Positions 33,544 to 41,324 of a stretch of 64,000 bases of DNA are shown in pieces. The DNA comes from Streptomyces sp. Tu 3180 (GTDB taxonomy: Bacteria; Actinomycetota; Actinomycetes; Streptomycetales; Streptomycetaceae). The stretch lies in the NCBI RefSeq assembly GCF_009852415.1, contig NZ_WOXS01000002.1:4318001-4382000 (forward strand). The letters are read 5' to 3'. The position numbers and the translations under genes are program-made. The notes beneath the pieces were generated by a model. It was not told where the DNA came from and searched no databases. It saw only the letters and a program-made list of their open reading frames with translations. Within the stretch, counting starts at the first letter, position 1; every line of letters starts with the position of its first letter.

Positions 33544-33605
33544 GGTGCCGGCGAGGACCCGTCCGGCCCGTCCGGCCCGTCCGGCCCGTCCGGGGCGCCG
33601 GCACC
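33544..33605. repeat. Four tandem 9-bp repeats inside a 10-bp inverted repeat
   Basis: CCCGTCCGG is repeated four times without error (33558-33593). GGTGCCGGCG (33544-33553) and its complement (33596-33605) bracket it, so the whole can fold into a hairpin with the repeats in the loop. It lies between the flavin reductase gene end and the AfsR-like gene start and may be a terminator. Copy number could vary between strains. Confidence 0.7.
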
Positions 33606-33622
33606 GAGGCGGTGCCGCGCGG

Positions 33623-34252
33623 TCATGCCACCCGGGTGGTGGTCCCCGCGGTCTCCGAGCGGAAGCCGCGGCCGACCTCCGGCGCGAGGCCGTGGTAGTG
33701 GCGGAAGTTGCAGATGAGGGGGCTCCAGACGGCGGGGTCGATGTGGTGGGTGCCCGGCACGACGATGCGTTCGTCGGCGTGGACCCGCAGCACGTCGCAC
33801 TCGACGCTGAGGAAGAGGCCCGCCCCGCCGGGCGTCGTGCCGCGGACGCGCGCCTCCAGTTGCAGGGCGCACTCGGCGACCCGCGGCGGCCTCACGAGGT
33901 CGGAGCCGGCCGGGGTGAGCCCGGCCGCGGCGAACTTGTCGCGCTCGTGCCGGTAGACCGCCCGCTTGCTCCGCGGCACCGGGTCGGCCCCGGTGAGCGG
34001 GGCGAGGCGCTCCACGTGCTCCCACAGCTGCGGTGACGCCGCGTTGATCACCAGCTCCGGGCGCTCGGCGAGGTTGCGCGCGGTCTGGCTCTCGGTGCCC
34101 AGCCCCAGGACGACGTGCTGTCCCAGCGCCCAGACGGAGGAGACCGGGGCGAGGTTGACGGTGCCGTCGTCGTTCTCGGTGGTCAGCAGGACCACGGGGG
34201 TGCCGAAGTAGAGGATGCTCGGCCGGACCACTCGGTGGGTGTCGATCGTCAT
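33623..34252 (-). CDS. Flavin reductase-like FMN-binding split-barrel protein
   Basis: 209 residues. RPSILYFGTPVVLLTTENDDGTVNLAPVSSVWALGQHVVLGLG is the conserved N-terminal FMN-binding part of the flavin-reductase-like family, and QTARNLAERPELVINAAS follows as in related enzymes. The C-terminal NFRHYHGLAPEVGRGFRSE is typical of the larger branch of the family. Likely activity is NAD(P)H-dependent flavin reduction or an oxygen-independent flavin reaction; the partner oxygenase is not nearby. ATG at 34252. Function is by family only. Confidence 0.8.
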   Translation of the reverse strand: MTIDTHRVVRPSILYFGTPVVLLTTENDDGTVNLAPVSSVWALGQHVVLGLGTESQTARNLAERPELVINAASPQLWEHVERLAPLTGADPVPRSKRAVYRHERDKFAAAGLTPAGSDLVRPPRVAECALQLEARVRGTTPGGAGLFLSVECDVLRVHADERIVVPGTHHIDPAVWSPLICNFRHYHGLAPEVGRGFRSETAGTTTRVA

Positions 34253-34487
34253 GCCCCGGGACGCTAGGGGCGGAACACTTCGGTGCCCGTCGAAGTGTCC
34301 TCCGCCGGTGACGGAGGGGCGACCGGCCCGTGGAGCGGCACCGCCCTCCGGGCGGCCCGGAGGGCCGGGTGAGAGCGGGCCCACGGCGGCACCGGAAGCC
34401 GCGGCCGTGGCGGTGGAACGGTTCCGCCTCCGCCGGCGTCGTCCCTCTCCAGGGGCGCGGCGGCCGTGCCCCGGGGAGGGGGACCGG

Positions 34488-35204
34488 GTGCGCACGGGCG
34501 GCTTCGCCGAGTGGACAAGGCGGTTCGAGGACGAGCTGGCGCGCAGGCACGCCCAGGGGGACCCGGACTGGGGGCAGGGCGCGACGCTGCACCCGGCGGT
34601 GTGGGCCAGTGTCCAGCGCTTCCAGGTCGGCGAGGACGGTGACGGCGCCAACCTGGTCGGCAAGGCCGACGAGGCCGGCGACGGCGACTACGCGCGGGCG
34701 GTCCGGCTCTTCGTCGCCGAGGAGCAGAACCACGCCCGCCTCCTCGCCCGGTTGCTGGCCGCGGGCGGCGTACCGACGCTGGCCGGTCACTGGAGCGACA
34801 CGGTCTTCGTACGGCTGCGGCGCCTCCTGGGCCTGCGCACGGAACTGCTGATGCTGATGATCGCGGAAGTGGTGGCACTGCGTTACTACCGGGCCCTGCA
34901 CGAGGGCGCCGACGACTCGCTCACCTCGGACGTGGCGGGACGGATCCTCGCCGACGAGCAGCGCCACGTCCCGTTCCACTGCGAGCGGCTGCACGCCTCC
35001 CTGGCGGAGCTGCCCCGCGCGGCGCGCCGCCCGGTGATGGCCCTGTGGCGACTCCTCCTGCTCGCGGTCTCCCTCGTCGTCGCCGTCGACCACGGTCCGG
35101 CGCTGCGACGACTCGGCCTCGGGCGCCTGCGCTTCACGGCCGAGGTCGCCGCCTCGTCCGGTGCGGTCGTCTCCGCGGTGCTGGCGCCCCGCCCGGACGC
35201 GTGA
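34488..35204 (+). CDS. Ferritin-like di-iron protein with C-terminal hydrophobic helix
   Basis: 238 residues. A four-helix bundle is suggested by two E-x-x-H-type motifs, FVAEEQNHARLL and ADEQRHVPFHCERL, with a further Glu in MLMIAEVVALRYYRAL; this is the carboxylate/His set of ferritin-like di-iron sites. The C-terminal MALWRLLLLAVSLVVAVDHG is hydrophobic and may attach it to the membrane. Relatives include di-iron oxidases and desaturase-like proteins of unknown substrate. The GTG at 34488 has GGGGAGGGGG upstream and is the start that removes an unconvincing N-terminal extension. Confidence 0.7.
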   Translation: MRTGGFAEWTRRFEDELARRHAQGDPDWGQGATLHPAVWASVQRFQVGEDGDGANLVGKADEAGDGDYARAVRLFVAEEQNHARLLARLLAAGGVPTLAGHWSDTVFVRLRRLLGLRTELLMLMIAEVVALRYYRALHEGADDSLTSDVAGRILADEQRHVPFHCERLHASLAELPRAARRPVMALWRLLLLAVSLVVAVDHGPALRRLGLGRLRFTAEVAASSGAVVSAVLAPRPDA

Positions 35205-35528
35205 ACGGGCACGGGCCGACAGCACGGACGGCCCACCGCTTCCCGCCCGCCTCCCGGGGGGGAGGGGCTGGGATGCCGGACCGGTGGCCCGCGTCTTCGG
35301 GGACCGGCGGGGTGGACCGGGGCCTCCCCGGACCGGCCGGGACCGGGTGGAACTCGTCCCCCGAACGGTCCCGCCCCGCGGGCGGCGGGTCCGTCCGGCC
35401 CCAGCCCCGGGGCGAGGGCCCCCTGACGCCCGCCGAGCGCTCCGCGCTGCGCGGGCACCGGGGGGCGGCGGGGCGTGGACGCCGGCGGGCAGGCCGCCGG
35501 ACGCCGGGGCGCCGGGCCGGAACGCCGT
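35205..35528. other. Intergenic region between converging genes, no gene seen
   Basis: About 320 bases of very GC-rich sequence with several short self-complementary stretches that could serve as terminators. No frame shows both a start with a ribosome site and a protein-like sequence. Confidence 0.4.
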
Positions 35529-36164
35529 TCAGCGGCGGATGAGGCCGAGGCCGGTGGCGGTGGCGACGGCGGCGGTGCGTGAGTCGACGCCGAGCTTGGC
35601 GTAGACGCGGGCCAGGTGGGACTTGACGGTGCCCTCGGTCAGGTGGAGCCGGTGGCCGACGGCCTGGTTGGACAGGCCCTCGGCGACCAGCGCGAGGACT
35701 TCGGTCTCGCGCCGGGTCAGTGCGGTGCCCGGCGTGCGCAGCCGGTTCACGAGCCGGTCGGCGACCGCGGGGGCCAGGGCGGTGCGCCCGGCGGCGGCGG
35801 TGCGCACGGCGGCGGCCAGGTCCTCGGGAGGGGCGTCCTTGAGGAGGTAGCCGGTGGCGCCGGCCTCGATGGCGGGGAGGGTGTCGGCGTCCGAGTCGTA
35901 GGTGGTGACGACCAGGACGCGGGGGGCGCCCGGCCGGGCGGTGATCCGGGCGGTGGCCTCGGCGCCGCCCATTCCCCTGCCGAACTGCAGGTCCATCAGC
36001 ACGACGTCCACGTCGCCCTCGGCGGCGCGGGCGACGGCCTCCTCGGCGGTGGCCGCCTCGGCCACCACGGTGAGGCCGGGTTCGGTCTCCAGCACGGCGC
36101 GCAGCCCGGCCCGCACCACGGGGTGGTCGTCGGCCAGGAGGAGGCGGATGGGGGTGTCGGTCAC
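35529..36164 (-). CDS. NarL/LuxR-family response regulator
   Basis: 211 residues. Receiver domain: IRLLLADDHPVVRAGLRAVL (acidic pocket), DVVLMDLQFG (phospho-acceptor Asp near residue 55), VVTTYDSD and GYLLKDAPP (Lys). Output: LTRRETEVLALVAEGLSNQAVGHRLHLTEGTVKSHLARVYAKLGV, a LuxR-type helix-turn-helix. The GTG start overlaps the stop of the upstream histidine kinase gene (GTGA). The pair is divergent from a MacB-like ABC transporter and probably controls it, the common arrangement in Streptomyces. A 9-bp inverted repeat between the divergent genes is a candidate target. Confidence 0.95.
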   Translation of the reverse strand: MTDTPIRLLLADDHPVVRAGLRAVLETEPGLTVVAEAATAEEAVARAAEGDVDVVLMDLQFGRGMGGAEATARITARPGAPRVLVVTTYDSDADTLPAIEAGATGYLLKDAPPEDLAAAVRTAAAGRTALAPAVADRLVNRLRTPGTALTRRETEVLALVAEGLSNQAVGHRLHLTEGTVKSHLARVYAKLGVDSRTAAVATATGLGLIRR

Positions 36165-37522
36165 GGGCGGGCCTCGGGTTCGCGTGCGGGGGCGGGTGCG
36201 GGTGCGGGTGCGGGGTCGGACTCGGGGCCGGCGTCGGCAGCGGGCTCCGGCTCCGGCTCCGGCTCCGGTTCCGGTTCCGGTTTCGGCTCCGGCCCGGTCT
36301 CCGGGTTCCCCGTCGGCTCCGGCTCGGTCCCGGCGGGGGAGAGGGGCAGCCGGGCGGTCAGGGCGGTGCCCCGTCCGGGGGCGGACACGAGGGTGAGGGT
36401 GCCGCCGAGCGCGTGCGTCCGGGCGCGCATGGCGGCCAGCCCGAAGCCGCCGCTCCCGGGGTCGGGCGCGGGCAGCCGCTCGGGGTCGAAGCCGGTGCCG
36501 TCGTCGACGACGGCGAGGGCGATGTGCCCGCCGGGGTGGCTGAGGGTGACCTCGGCGGTGCCGGCGCGGGCGTGGCGGACGGTGTTGGCGAGGGCCGACT
36601 GGGCGATGCGCAGCAGGGCGACCTCGTGCGCGGTCGGCAGCGGGACCGGGTCGCCGGTGAGGTGGAAGCGCACGGGGAGCCGGTGCCGGGCGGTGGTGGT
36701 GGCGCACAGGCGCTGCAGGGCGCCGGCCAGGGTGGTGCCCTCCAGGGCGGGCGGGGCGAGGGCGGCGACGAAGCGGCGGGCCTCGGCGAGGTTGTCCACC
36801 GCGGCCCGGCGGGCCTGCCCGATGTGGCGGGCGGCGGCCTCGTGCCGGTCGGGGAGGGCGCGTTCGGCGGCGCGCAGCAGCAGCTGGATGCTGGACAGTC
36901 CCTGGGCGAGGGTGTCGTGGATCTCGCGGGCCAGGCGTTCGCGTTCGGCGAGCACCCCGGCGGTGTGCTGGGCGGCGGCGAGGTCGGCGCGGGTGGCGGT
37001 GAGCTCCTCGATCAGCCGGCGGCGCCGTTCGCTCTCGCGGTACAGGGCCTGGTAGCCCCACACGACCGCGACGGCCACGGCGGCGCCGAGTGCGGGCCCG
37101 AGGACCATGGCCGCGCTGAAGGCGCCCTGGTGGGCGGCGAAGGCGGTGGTCGCGGCCGTCGCGGTCGCGGCGACCGCGACGAGACCGGCGCGGCGCGGCA
37201 GCAGGTGGAGCTGGAGGAAGTACAGCGGGAAGGCGACCCAGACCCCGTCGGCGGACAGGACCAGCAGCCCCGCCCACACGGCGCCGACCGCGGTCAGCCA
37301 CCCGGCGGCGGCCGGCCGGGAGCGGCGGACGCGGGGCAGGAGCGGGCCGGCCGCGTAGACCAGGGCGCACGCCGCGGCCGTGCCCACCACCGCCCCGGCG
37401 TGCGGGCGGCCGTCGGCCACGGCCCGCCCGGCGGTCAGGGCGAGCAGGCCGACGACCAGCAGGTGCAGACACCGGTCCAGGGTCCGGGTGGTCGGGGTCG
37501 GAGCGGGGGTGGGGACGTTCAC
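36161..37522 (-). CDS. HisKA_3 sensor histidine kinase with repetitive C-terminal tail
   Basis: 453 residues. The first 160 hold about five or six transmembrane helices with short loops, so sensing is probably within the membrane. The dimerisation helix ERERLAREIHDTLAQGLSSIQLLL carries the phosphorylated His, and LANTVRHARAGTAEVTL, LAVVDDGTGFDPERL and GFGLAAMRARTHALGG form the ATP domain. After residue about 395 the chain becomes low-complexity: a run of Glu-Pro repeats, then Ala-Pro repeats, encoded by near-perfect hexanucleotide repeats. Such a tail is unusual for the family and may vary in length. It overlaps the response regulator gene by 4 bases. Confidence 0.93.
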   Translation of the reverse strand: MNVPTPAPTPTTRTLDRCLHLLVVGLLALTAGRAVADGRPHAGAVVGTAAACALVYAAGPLLPRVRRSRPAAAGWLTAVGAVWAGLLVLSADGVWVAFPLYFLQLHLLPRRAGLVAVAATATAATTAFAAHQGAFSAAMVLGPALGAAVAVAVVWGYQALYRESERRRRLIEELTATRADLAAAQHTAGVLAERERLAREIHDTLAQGLSSIQLLLRAAERALPDRHEAAARHIGQARRAAVDNLAEARRFVAALAPPALEGTTLAGALQRLCATTTARHRLPVRFHLTGDPVPLPTAHEVALLRIAQSALANTVRHARAGTAEVTLSHPGGHIALAVVDDGTGFDPERLPAPDPGSGGFGLAAMRARTHALGGTLTLVSAPGRGTALTARLPLSPAGTEPEPTGNPETGPEPKPEPEPEPEPEPEPAADAGPESDPAPAPAPAPAREPEARP

Positions 37523-37563
37523 AGTCCTCCCAGCCTAAGGAAGCGACCGGCCTCGACGCCTCC

Positions 37564-37597
37564 ATCGAAAGGTGTAAACCGGGTGGCGCCTTTCGAT
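37564..37597. promoter_or_regulatory. Inverted repeat, candidate response-regulator site
   Basis: ATCGAAAGG (37564-37572) and CCTTTCGAT (37589-37597) are exact complements separated by 16 bases, in the 172-base gap between the kinase gene and the ABC permease gene. Confidence 0.5.
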
Positions 37598-37694
37598 CCG
37601 TGAAGTGAGGCCGCCCGCCGGATGCCCCCGCAGGAGGGTGACGGTGAGGGTGGGGGCACACCGTCCGCACCACCGGAAAGGGCAGGCCGAAGCC

Positions 37695-38780
37695 GTGTTC
37701 GTCGCCTGGAGAGACCTGAGGTTCGCCAAGGGGCGCTTCGCCCTGATGGGGGCCGTCGTCGTGCTGATCACCCTGCTGGTCGGGCTGCTGTCCGGACTGA
37801 CCGCCGGGCTGGGGCAGCGGAACGTCTCCGCGATCACCGGCCTGCCCGCCGACCGCATCGCCTTCGACGCGCCCGGCGACGGGCAGGACCTGTCGTACAC
37901 CGACTCCACCGTCACCGAGGAGCAGTGGCGGCACTGGGCCGAAACCCCCGGTGTCACCGGCGCCGAACCGCTGGGCATCACCACCACCGAGGCCACCGCC
38001 GGGGACCGGAGCACCGGGGTGTCCGCCTTCGGCGTCCGGCCCGGCTCCCCGCTGGTCCCCGGCAGCGACGGGCTCGGCGCGCGCACGGCGGTGGTGTCCG
38101 CCACGGCCGCCCGCGACCTCGGCCTCGAGCCCGGGGACGTCTTCGCCCTGGCCGGGCGGAGGCTGACGGTGGCCGCGGTCGAGGGCGACGCCTTCTTCAG
38201 CCACACACCCGTGATCTGGACCGGCCTCGACACCTGGCGGGAGACCGCGCCCCCCACCGGGAGCGGCGACCCGGCCGCGACCGTGATCGCCCTGTCCACC
38301 ACCTCCGGCGCCGACGTGCCGGCCGCCGACCGGGCCGCCGGCACGAGGACGGTGTCCAGGGACGACTCGCTGTCCGCGATCGGCTCCTACGCCTCCGAGA
38401 ACGGCTCCCTGCAACTGATGCGCGGCTTCCTGTTCGTCCTCTCCGCCCTGGTCGTCGGGGCCTTCTTCACCGTCTGGACCATCCAGCGCGGTACGGACAT
38501 CGCCGTCCTCAAAGCGCTCGGCGCCTCCACCGGGAGCCTGCTGCGGGACGCCCTCGGCCAGGCCGCCGTCCTGCTGACCGGCGGCACCCTGATCGGCACC
38601 GGCCTCGCCGCCGTCCTCGGGGCCCTCGCCGCCGGTGGCACGGTGCCGTTCCTGCTGACCCCCGGCACCGTCCTGGTCCCCGCCGCCGTGATGGTCCTGC
38701 TCGGTGTGCTCGGGGCCGCCCTGGCCGTCCGCCGCATCACCTCCGTCGACCCGCTGACCGCCCTGGGGGGCGCCCGATGA
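37695..38780 (+). CDS. MacB/FtsX-type ABC permease
   Basis: 361 residues. One N-terminal helix (GRFALMGAVVVLITLLVGLLSGLTAG), a periplasmic-type domain of about 200 residues, and three C-terminal helices (FLFVLSALVVGAFFTVWTI; AVLLTGGTLIGTGLAAVLGALA; LVPAAVMVLLGVLGAALAV). QRGTDIAVLKALGASTGSLLRDALGQ is the FtsX-like cytoplasmic motif and RRITSVDPLTALGG closes the chain. These transporters do not import; they shape envelope processes or export peptides and drugs. Start GTG at 37695 is placed directly before the conserved VFVAWRDLRFAKGRF. ATGA coupling to the ATPase gene. Confidence 0.92.
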   Translation: MFVAWRDLRFAKGRFALMGAVVVLITLLVGLLSGLTAGLGQRNVSAITGLPADRIAFDAPGDGQDLSYTDSTVTEEQWRHWAETPGVTGAEPLGITTTEATAGDRSTGVSAFGVRPGSPLVPGSDGLGARTAVVSATAARDLGLEPGDVFALAGRRLTVAAVEGDAFFSHTPVIWTGLDTWRETAPPTGSGDPAATVIALSTTSGADVPAADRAAGTRTVSRDDSLSAIGSYASENGSLQLMRGFLFVLSALVVGAFFTVWTIQRGTDIAVLKALGASTGSLLRDALGQAAVLLTGGTLIGTGLAAVLGALAAGGTVPFLLTPGTVLVPAAVMVLLGVLGAALAVRRITSVDPLTALGGAR

Positions 38781-39460
38781 GCCTGAACCTGACCGGTGTC
38801 ACCCTCACCTACCCCGACGGCGAGACCCGGCTGACCGCCCTGGACCGGGTCACCCTGGACGTGCCCCGGGGCAGCCTGACCGCCGTGATCGGGCCGTCCG
38901 GGTCCGGCAAGTCCAGCCTCCTGGCCGTGGCCGCCACCCTCGTCACCCCCGACGCCGGCACCGTCACCGTCGACGGCACCCCCACCACCGGCATGACCCG
39001 CGGCGAGCTGACCGACCTGCGCCGCCGCAGGATCGGGATCGTCTTCCAGCAGCCCAATCTGCTGCCCTCCCTCACCGCCGCCGAGCAACTCCAGGTCATG
39101 GCCCGGATCGACGGCCGCCCACCGGGGAAGGCCCGCGGCCGGGCCATGGAACTGCTCGAGGCCGTCGGCCTGACCGGCCAGGCCGCACGGCGTCCCCACC
39201 AGCTCTCCGGCGGCCAGCGCCAGCGCGTCAACATCGCCCGCGCCCTGATGAACGACCCCACCGTCCTCCTGGTCGACGAACCCACCAGCGCCCTCGACCA
39301 CGAACGCGGCGCCGCCGTCATCGACCTGCTCACCCGCCTCACCCACCAGCGGGCCACCGCCACCGTGCTGGTCACCCACGACCGCACCCACCTCACCGCC
39401 GTCGACCGGATCGCCGAGGTCCACGACGGGCGCCTCAGCCTCCCGACGCCGACCCGCTGA
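38777..39460 (+). CDS. MacB/LolD-type ABC ATPase
   Basis: 227 residues. Walker A GPSGSGKSS, Q-loop IVFQQPNLLPSLTAAEQL, signature LSGGQRQRVNIARAL, Walker B VLLVDEPTSALD and H-loop VLVTHDR are all intact. The size and the LTYPDGETRLTALDRVTLDVPRG opening are typical of the LolD/MacB group that pairs with FtsX-like permeases. It starts within the permease stop codon. The two genes are the probable output of the divergent two-component system, which would sense antibiotics or envelope stress. Confidence 0.95.
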   Translation: MSLNLTGVTLTYPDGETRLTALDRVTLDVPRGSLTAVIGPSGSGKSSLLAVAATLVTPDAGTVTVDGTPTTGMTRGELTDLRRRRIGIVFQQPNLLPSLTAAEQLQVMARIDGRPPGKARGRAMELLEAVGLTGQAARRPHQLSGGQRQRVNIARALMNDPTVLLVDEPTSALDHERGAAVIDLLTRLTHQRATATVLVTHDRTHLTAVDRIAEVHDGRLSLPTPTR

Positions 39461-39516
39461 CCGTCCGCCGTCGACCCGCTGCCCCGCCGACCCGGGACGC
39501 CGCCGGCGCCGGAGGG

Positions 39517-40311
39517 TCACGCCGGCTCGGCGGCTCCCGCGGGGTCCCCGGCTTCCGGCCGGTCCCCGGCTCCCGCACGGTCCTCGGCGGCGATGCGGTC
39601 CAGCCACTCGCCGAGCAGGGCGCGCTCCCCGGAGGTCAGGGACCGCACCCCGTCGCGCATCAGGGACTTGAGGGCGACGGCGTGCACGGCCGCGTGGCGG
39701 GTCCCGGCACCCTGCGGGGCGCCGGTGCCGTCGGCCGGGGCGAGCACGGAGCCCAGCACGGCCTCCCGGACGCTCTCGGACAGGCCGTCGTAGTCGGCGA
39801 GCCTGCCGTCGGCCTGCGCGGCGATGAGGGTGAGGGTCACCCCCATGCCCGCGGAGTGGATCATCGCGGCGGCCGCCTCGACGCCCGTGCGCAGCCGGCC
39901 GGCCTCGGCCACCCGCTCGACGATGCCCAGCAGCACCTGCTGGGCGTCACCGGTGACCGCGAACTGCTGGCCGGGCCGCGGCTCGGTGTACAGCAGCCGG
40001 TAGAGCGCCGGATGGGCCAGGCCGAACGCCACGTGCATGTCCCAGCCGCGCCGCAGCCGCGCCACGGGATCGCCGTCCCCGTCCGGGGCCCGCTTGGCGG
40101 CCAGGTAGGACGCGTATCCCCGGCGGGCCACCTCGTCGAGCAGTCCCTGCATGTCGCCGAAGTGCCGGTAGATCGTCTGCGCCTGCACGCCGGCGGCCGC
40201 GCTGACCGCGCGCGTGGAGACCGCCTCCCGTCCGCCCTCGTCGAGCAGTGCCGCCGCGGCCCGCAGGATCCGCTCGCGGGGCTGCTCCGTCCCCGTCCCC
40301 ACCGTTGCCAT
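39517..40311 (-). CDS. TetR-family repressor divergent from an SDR gene
   Basis: 264 residues. The DNA-binding part is RERILRAAAALLDEGGREAVSTRAVSAAAGVQAQTIYRHFGDMQGLLDEVARRG; the rest is a helical ligand domain (HVAFGLAHPALYRLLYTEPRPG). ATG at 40311 is preferred over one 9 codons upstream, which lies inside the operator region. The gene is divergent from a short-chain dehydrogenase, the standard arrangement for a repressor that controls its own substrate-processing enzyme. Long inverted repeats in the 146-base spacer are candidate operators. The C-terminus is Ala/Gly/Asp-rich. Confidence 0.92.
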   Translation of the reverse strand: MATVGTGTEQPRERILRAAAALLDEGGREAVSTRAVSAAAGVQAQTIYRHFGDMQGLLDEVARRGYASYLAAKRAPDGDGDPVARLRRGWDMHVAFGLAHPALYRLLYTEPRPGQQFAVTGDAQQVLLGIVERVAEAGRLRTGVEAAAAMIHSAGMGVTLTLIAAQADGRLADYDGLSESVREAVLGSVLAPADGTGAPQGAGTRHAAVHAVALKSLMRDGVRSLTSGERALLGEWLDRIAAEDRAGAGDRPEAGDPAGAAEPA

Positions 40312-40319
40312 GCATCGAC

Positions 40320-40384
40320 GATAACACTTGCGGTGCATCGGTGATGTGTTAGCGTTGATGTGTCAGCTCGGTTATCACCGATGC
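40320..40384. promoter_or_regulatory. Nested inverted repeats between tetR and SDR genes
   Basis: GCATCGGTGAT (40335-40345) and its exact complement (40374-40384) form an 11-bp repeat. TAACAC (40322-40327) pairs with GTGTTA (40346-40351), and GATAAC (40320) with GTTATC (40371). The TetR dimer most likely binds one or both. Confidence 0.55.
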
Positions 40385-40457
40385 GGCTGTCGGGTCGCGC
40401 CCTCTCGGGCGCCGGCCCCGGCCCGCTTCCCCGCACCTCACCGAAGGACGGATCACC

Positions 40458-41204
40458 ATGACCGGCACCACCGGCACCACCACCCGCGTCGCCCTGGTCA
40501 CCGGGGGCTCCGGCGGCATCGGACGCGCCGTCGTCGAGCGCCTCGCCGGGGACGGCCTCGCCGTCGGCGTGCACTACGCCGGCAACAAGACCCGCGCCGA
40601 CGACACGGTCGCCGCGGTCACCGCGGCGGGCGGCCGGGCGATCGCGGTCGGCGGCGACGTCGCCGACGAGCACGCCATGGCGGAGGCGTTCGACACCGTG
40701 GAGCGGGAGTTCGGCGGGATCGACGTGGTCGTCCACACGGCGGGCGTCATGCGGCTGTCGCCGATCGCCACGCTGGACCTGAACGACCTGGACCGGATGC
40801 ACCGCACCAACGTCCGCGGCACCTTCGTCGTCTCCCAGCAGGCGGCCCGGCGGGTGCGCGCCGGCGGCGCCGTCGTCAACTTCTCGACCTCGATCACCCG
40901 CCTCCGGTTCCCCTCCTACGGCGCCTACGCGGCGAGCAAGGGCGCGGTCGAGGCCATGACCCTCGTCCTGGCCCGCGAACTGCGCGGCAAGGACATCACC
41001 GTCAACGCCGTGGCCCCCGGCCCCACCGCCACGCCCCTGTTCCTGGAGGGCAAGGACCGGGCCACGGTCGACGAGCTGTCCAAGGCGGCCCCGCTGGAGC
41101 GCCTGGGCACGCCCGAGGACATCGCCGAGGCCGTCGCGTTCCTCGCCGGCCCGGCGCGCTGGATCAACGGACAGGTCCTGTACGCCAACGGCGGCCTGGC
41201 CTGA
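40458..41204 (+). CDS. Short-chain dehydrogenase/reductase
   Basis: 248 residues of classical SDR type: cofactor motif VTGGSGGIGRAV (T-G-x-x-x-G-x-G), VVHTAG in the N-A-G position, catalytic Ser in VVNFSTSITR, Tyr and Lys in YGAYAASKGAVEAM, and VNAVAPGPTATPLF. The Ala-rich C-terminus WINGQVLYANGGLA is that of a 3-oxoacyl-ACP-reductase-like enzyme. NADP or NAD preference is uncertain; HYAGNKTRAD after strand 2 lacks an acidic residue and favours NADP. Regulated by the divergent TetR protein. Confidence 0.92.
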   Translation: MTGTTGTTTRVALVTGGSGGIGRAVVERLAGDGLAVGVHYAGNKTRADDTVAAVTAAGGRAIAVGGDVADEHAMAEAFDTVEREFGGIDVVVHTAGVMRLSPIATLDLNDLDRMHRTNVRGTFVVSQQAARRVRAGGAVVNFSTSITRLRFPSYGAYAASKGAVEAMTLVLARELRGKDITVNAVAPGPTATPLFLEGKDRATVDELSKAAPLERLGTPEDIAEAVAFLAGPARWINGQVLYANGGLA

Positions 41205-41311
41205 CGTCCTCCCCTCCCTCCCGTCCCCTTTCCCTCCTTTTCCTTCTCCCCGTGCTCCCCGCCGGGCCGCGCGGGCCGCGGTGCCCGGCGGCCGTCGCGC
41301 ACCGCGCGGAC

Positions 41312-41317
41312 TAGGAT
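41312..41317 (+). promoter_or_regulatory. -10 TAGGAT of sigJ, leaderless
   Basis: TAGGAT is a consensus -10 and ends 8 bases before the sigJ ATG, so transcription should start at or next to the start codon. Upstream (41208-41253) is a run of almost pure pyrimidines. Confidence 0.55.
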
Positions 41318-41324
41318 CCGGGCC

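Noticed and set aside
33558..33593. Tandem 9-bp repeats as a CRISPR array
   Set aside because: Units are contiguous without spacers and only four copies exist.
35529..38414. A single 961-residue minus-strand frame covering response regulator and sequences opposite the ABC permease
   Set aside because: Only the last 211 residues, starting at the GTG that overlaps the kinase stop, form a protein family; the rest is shadow of the kinase and permease genes.
41208..41253. Polypyrimidine run as a functional element
   Set aside because: Purine/pyrimidine asymmetry is clear but lies between genes with no partner sequence; I see no specific role beyond possible transcription termination of the SDR gene.
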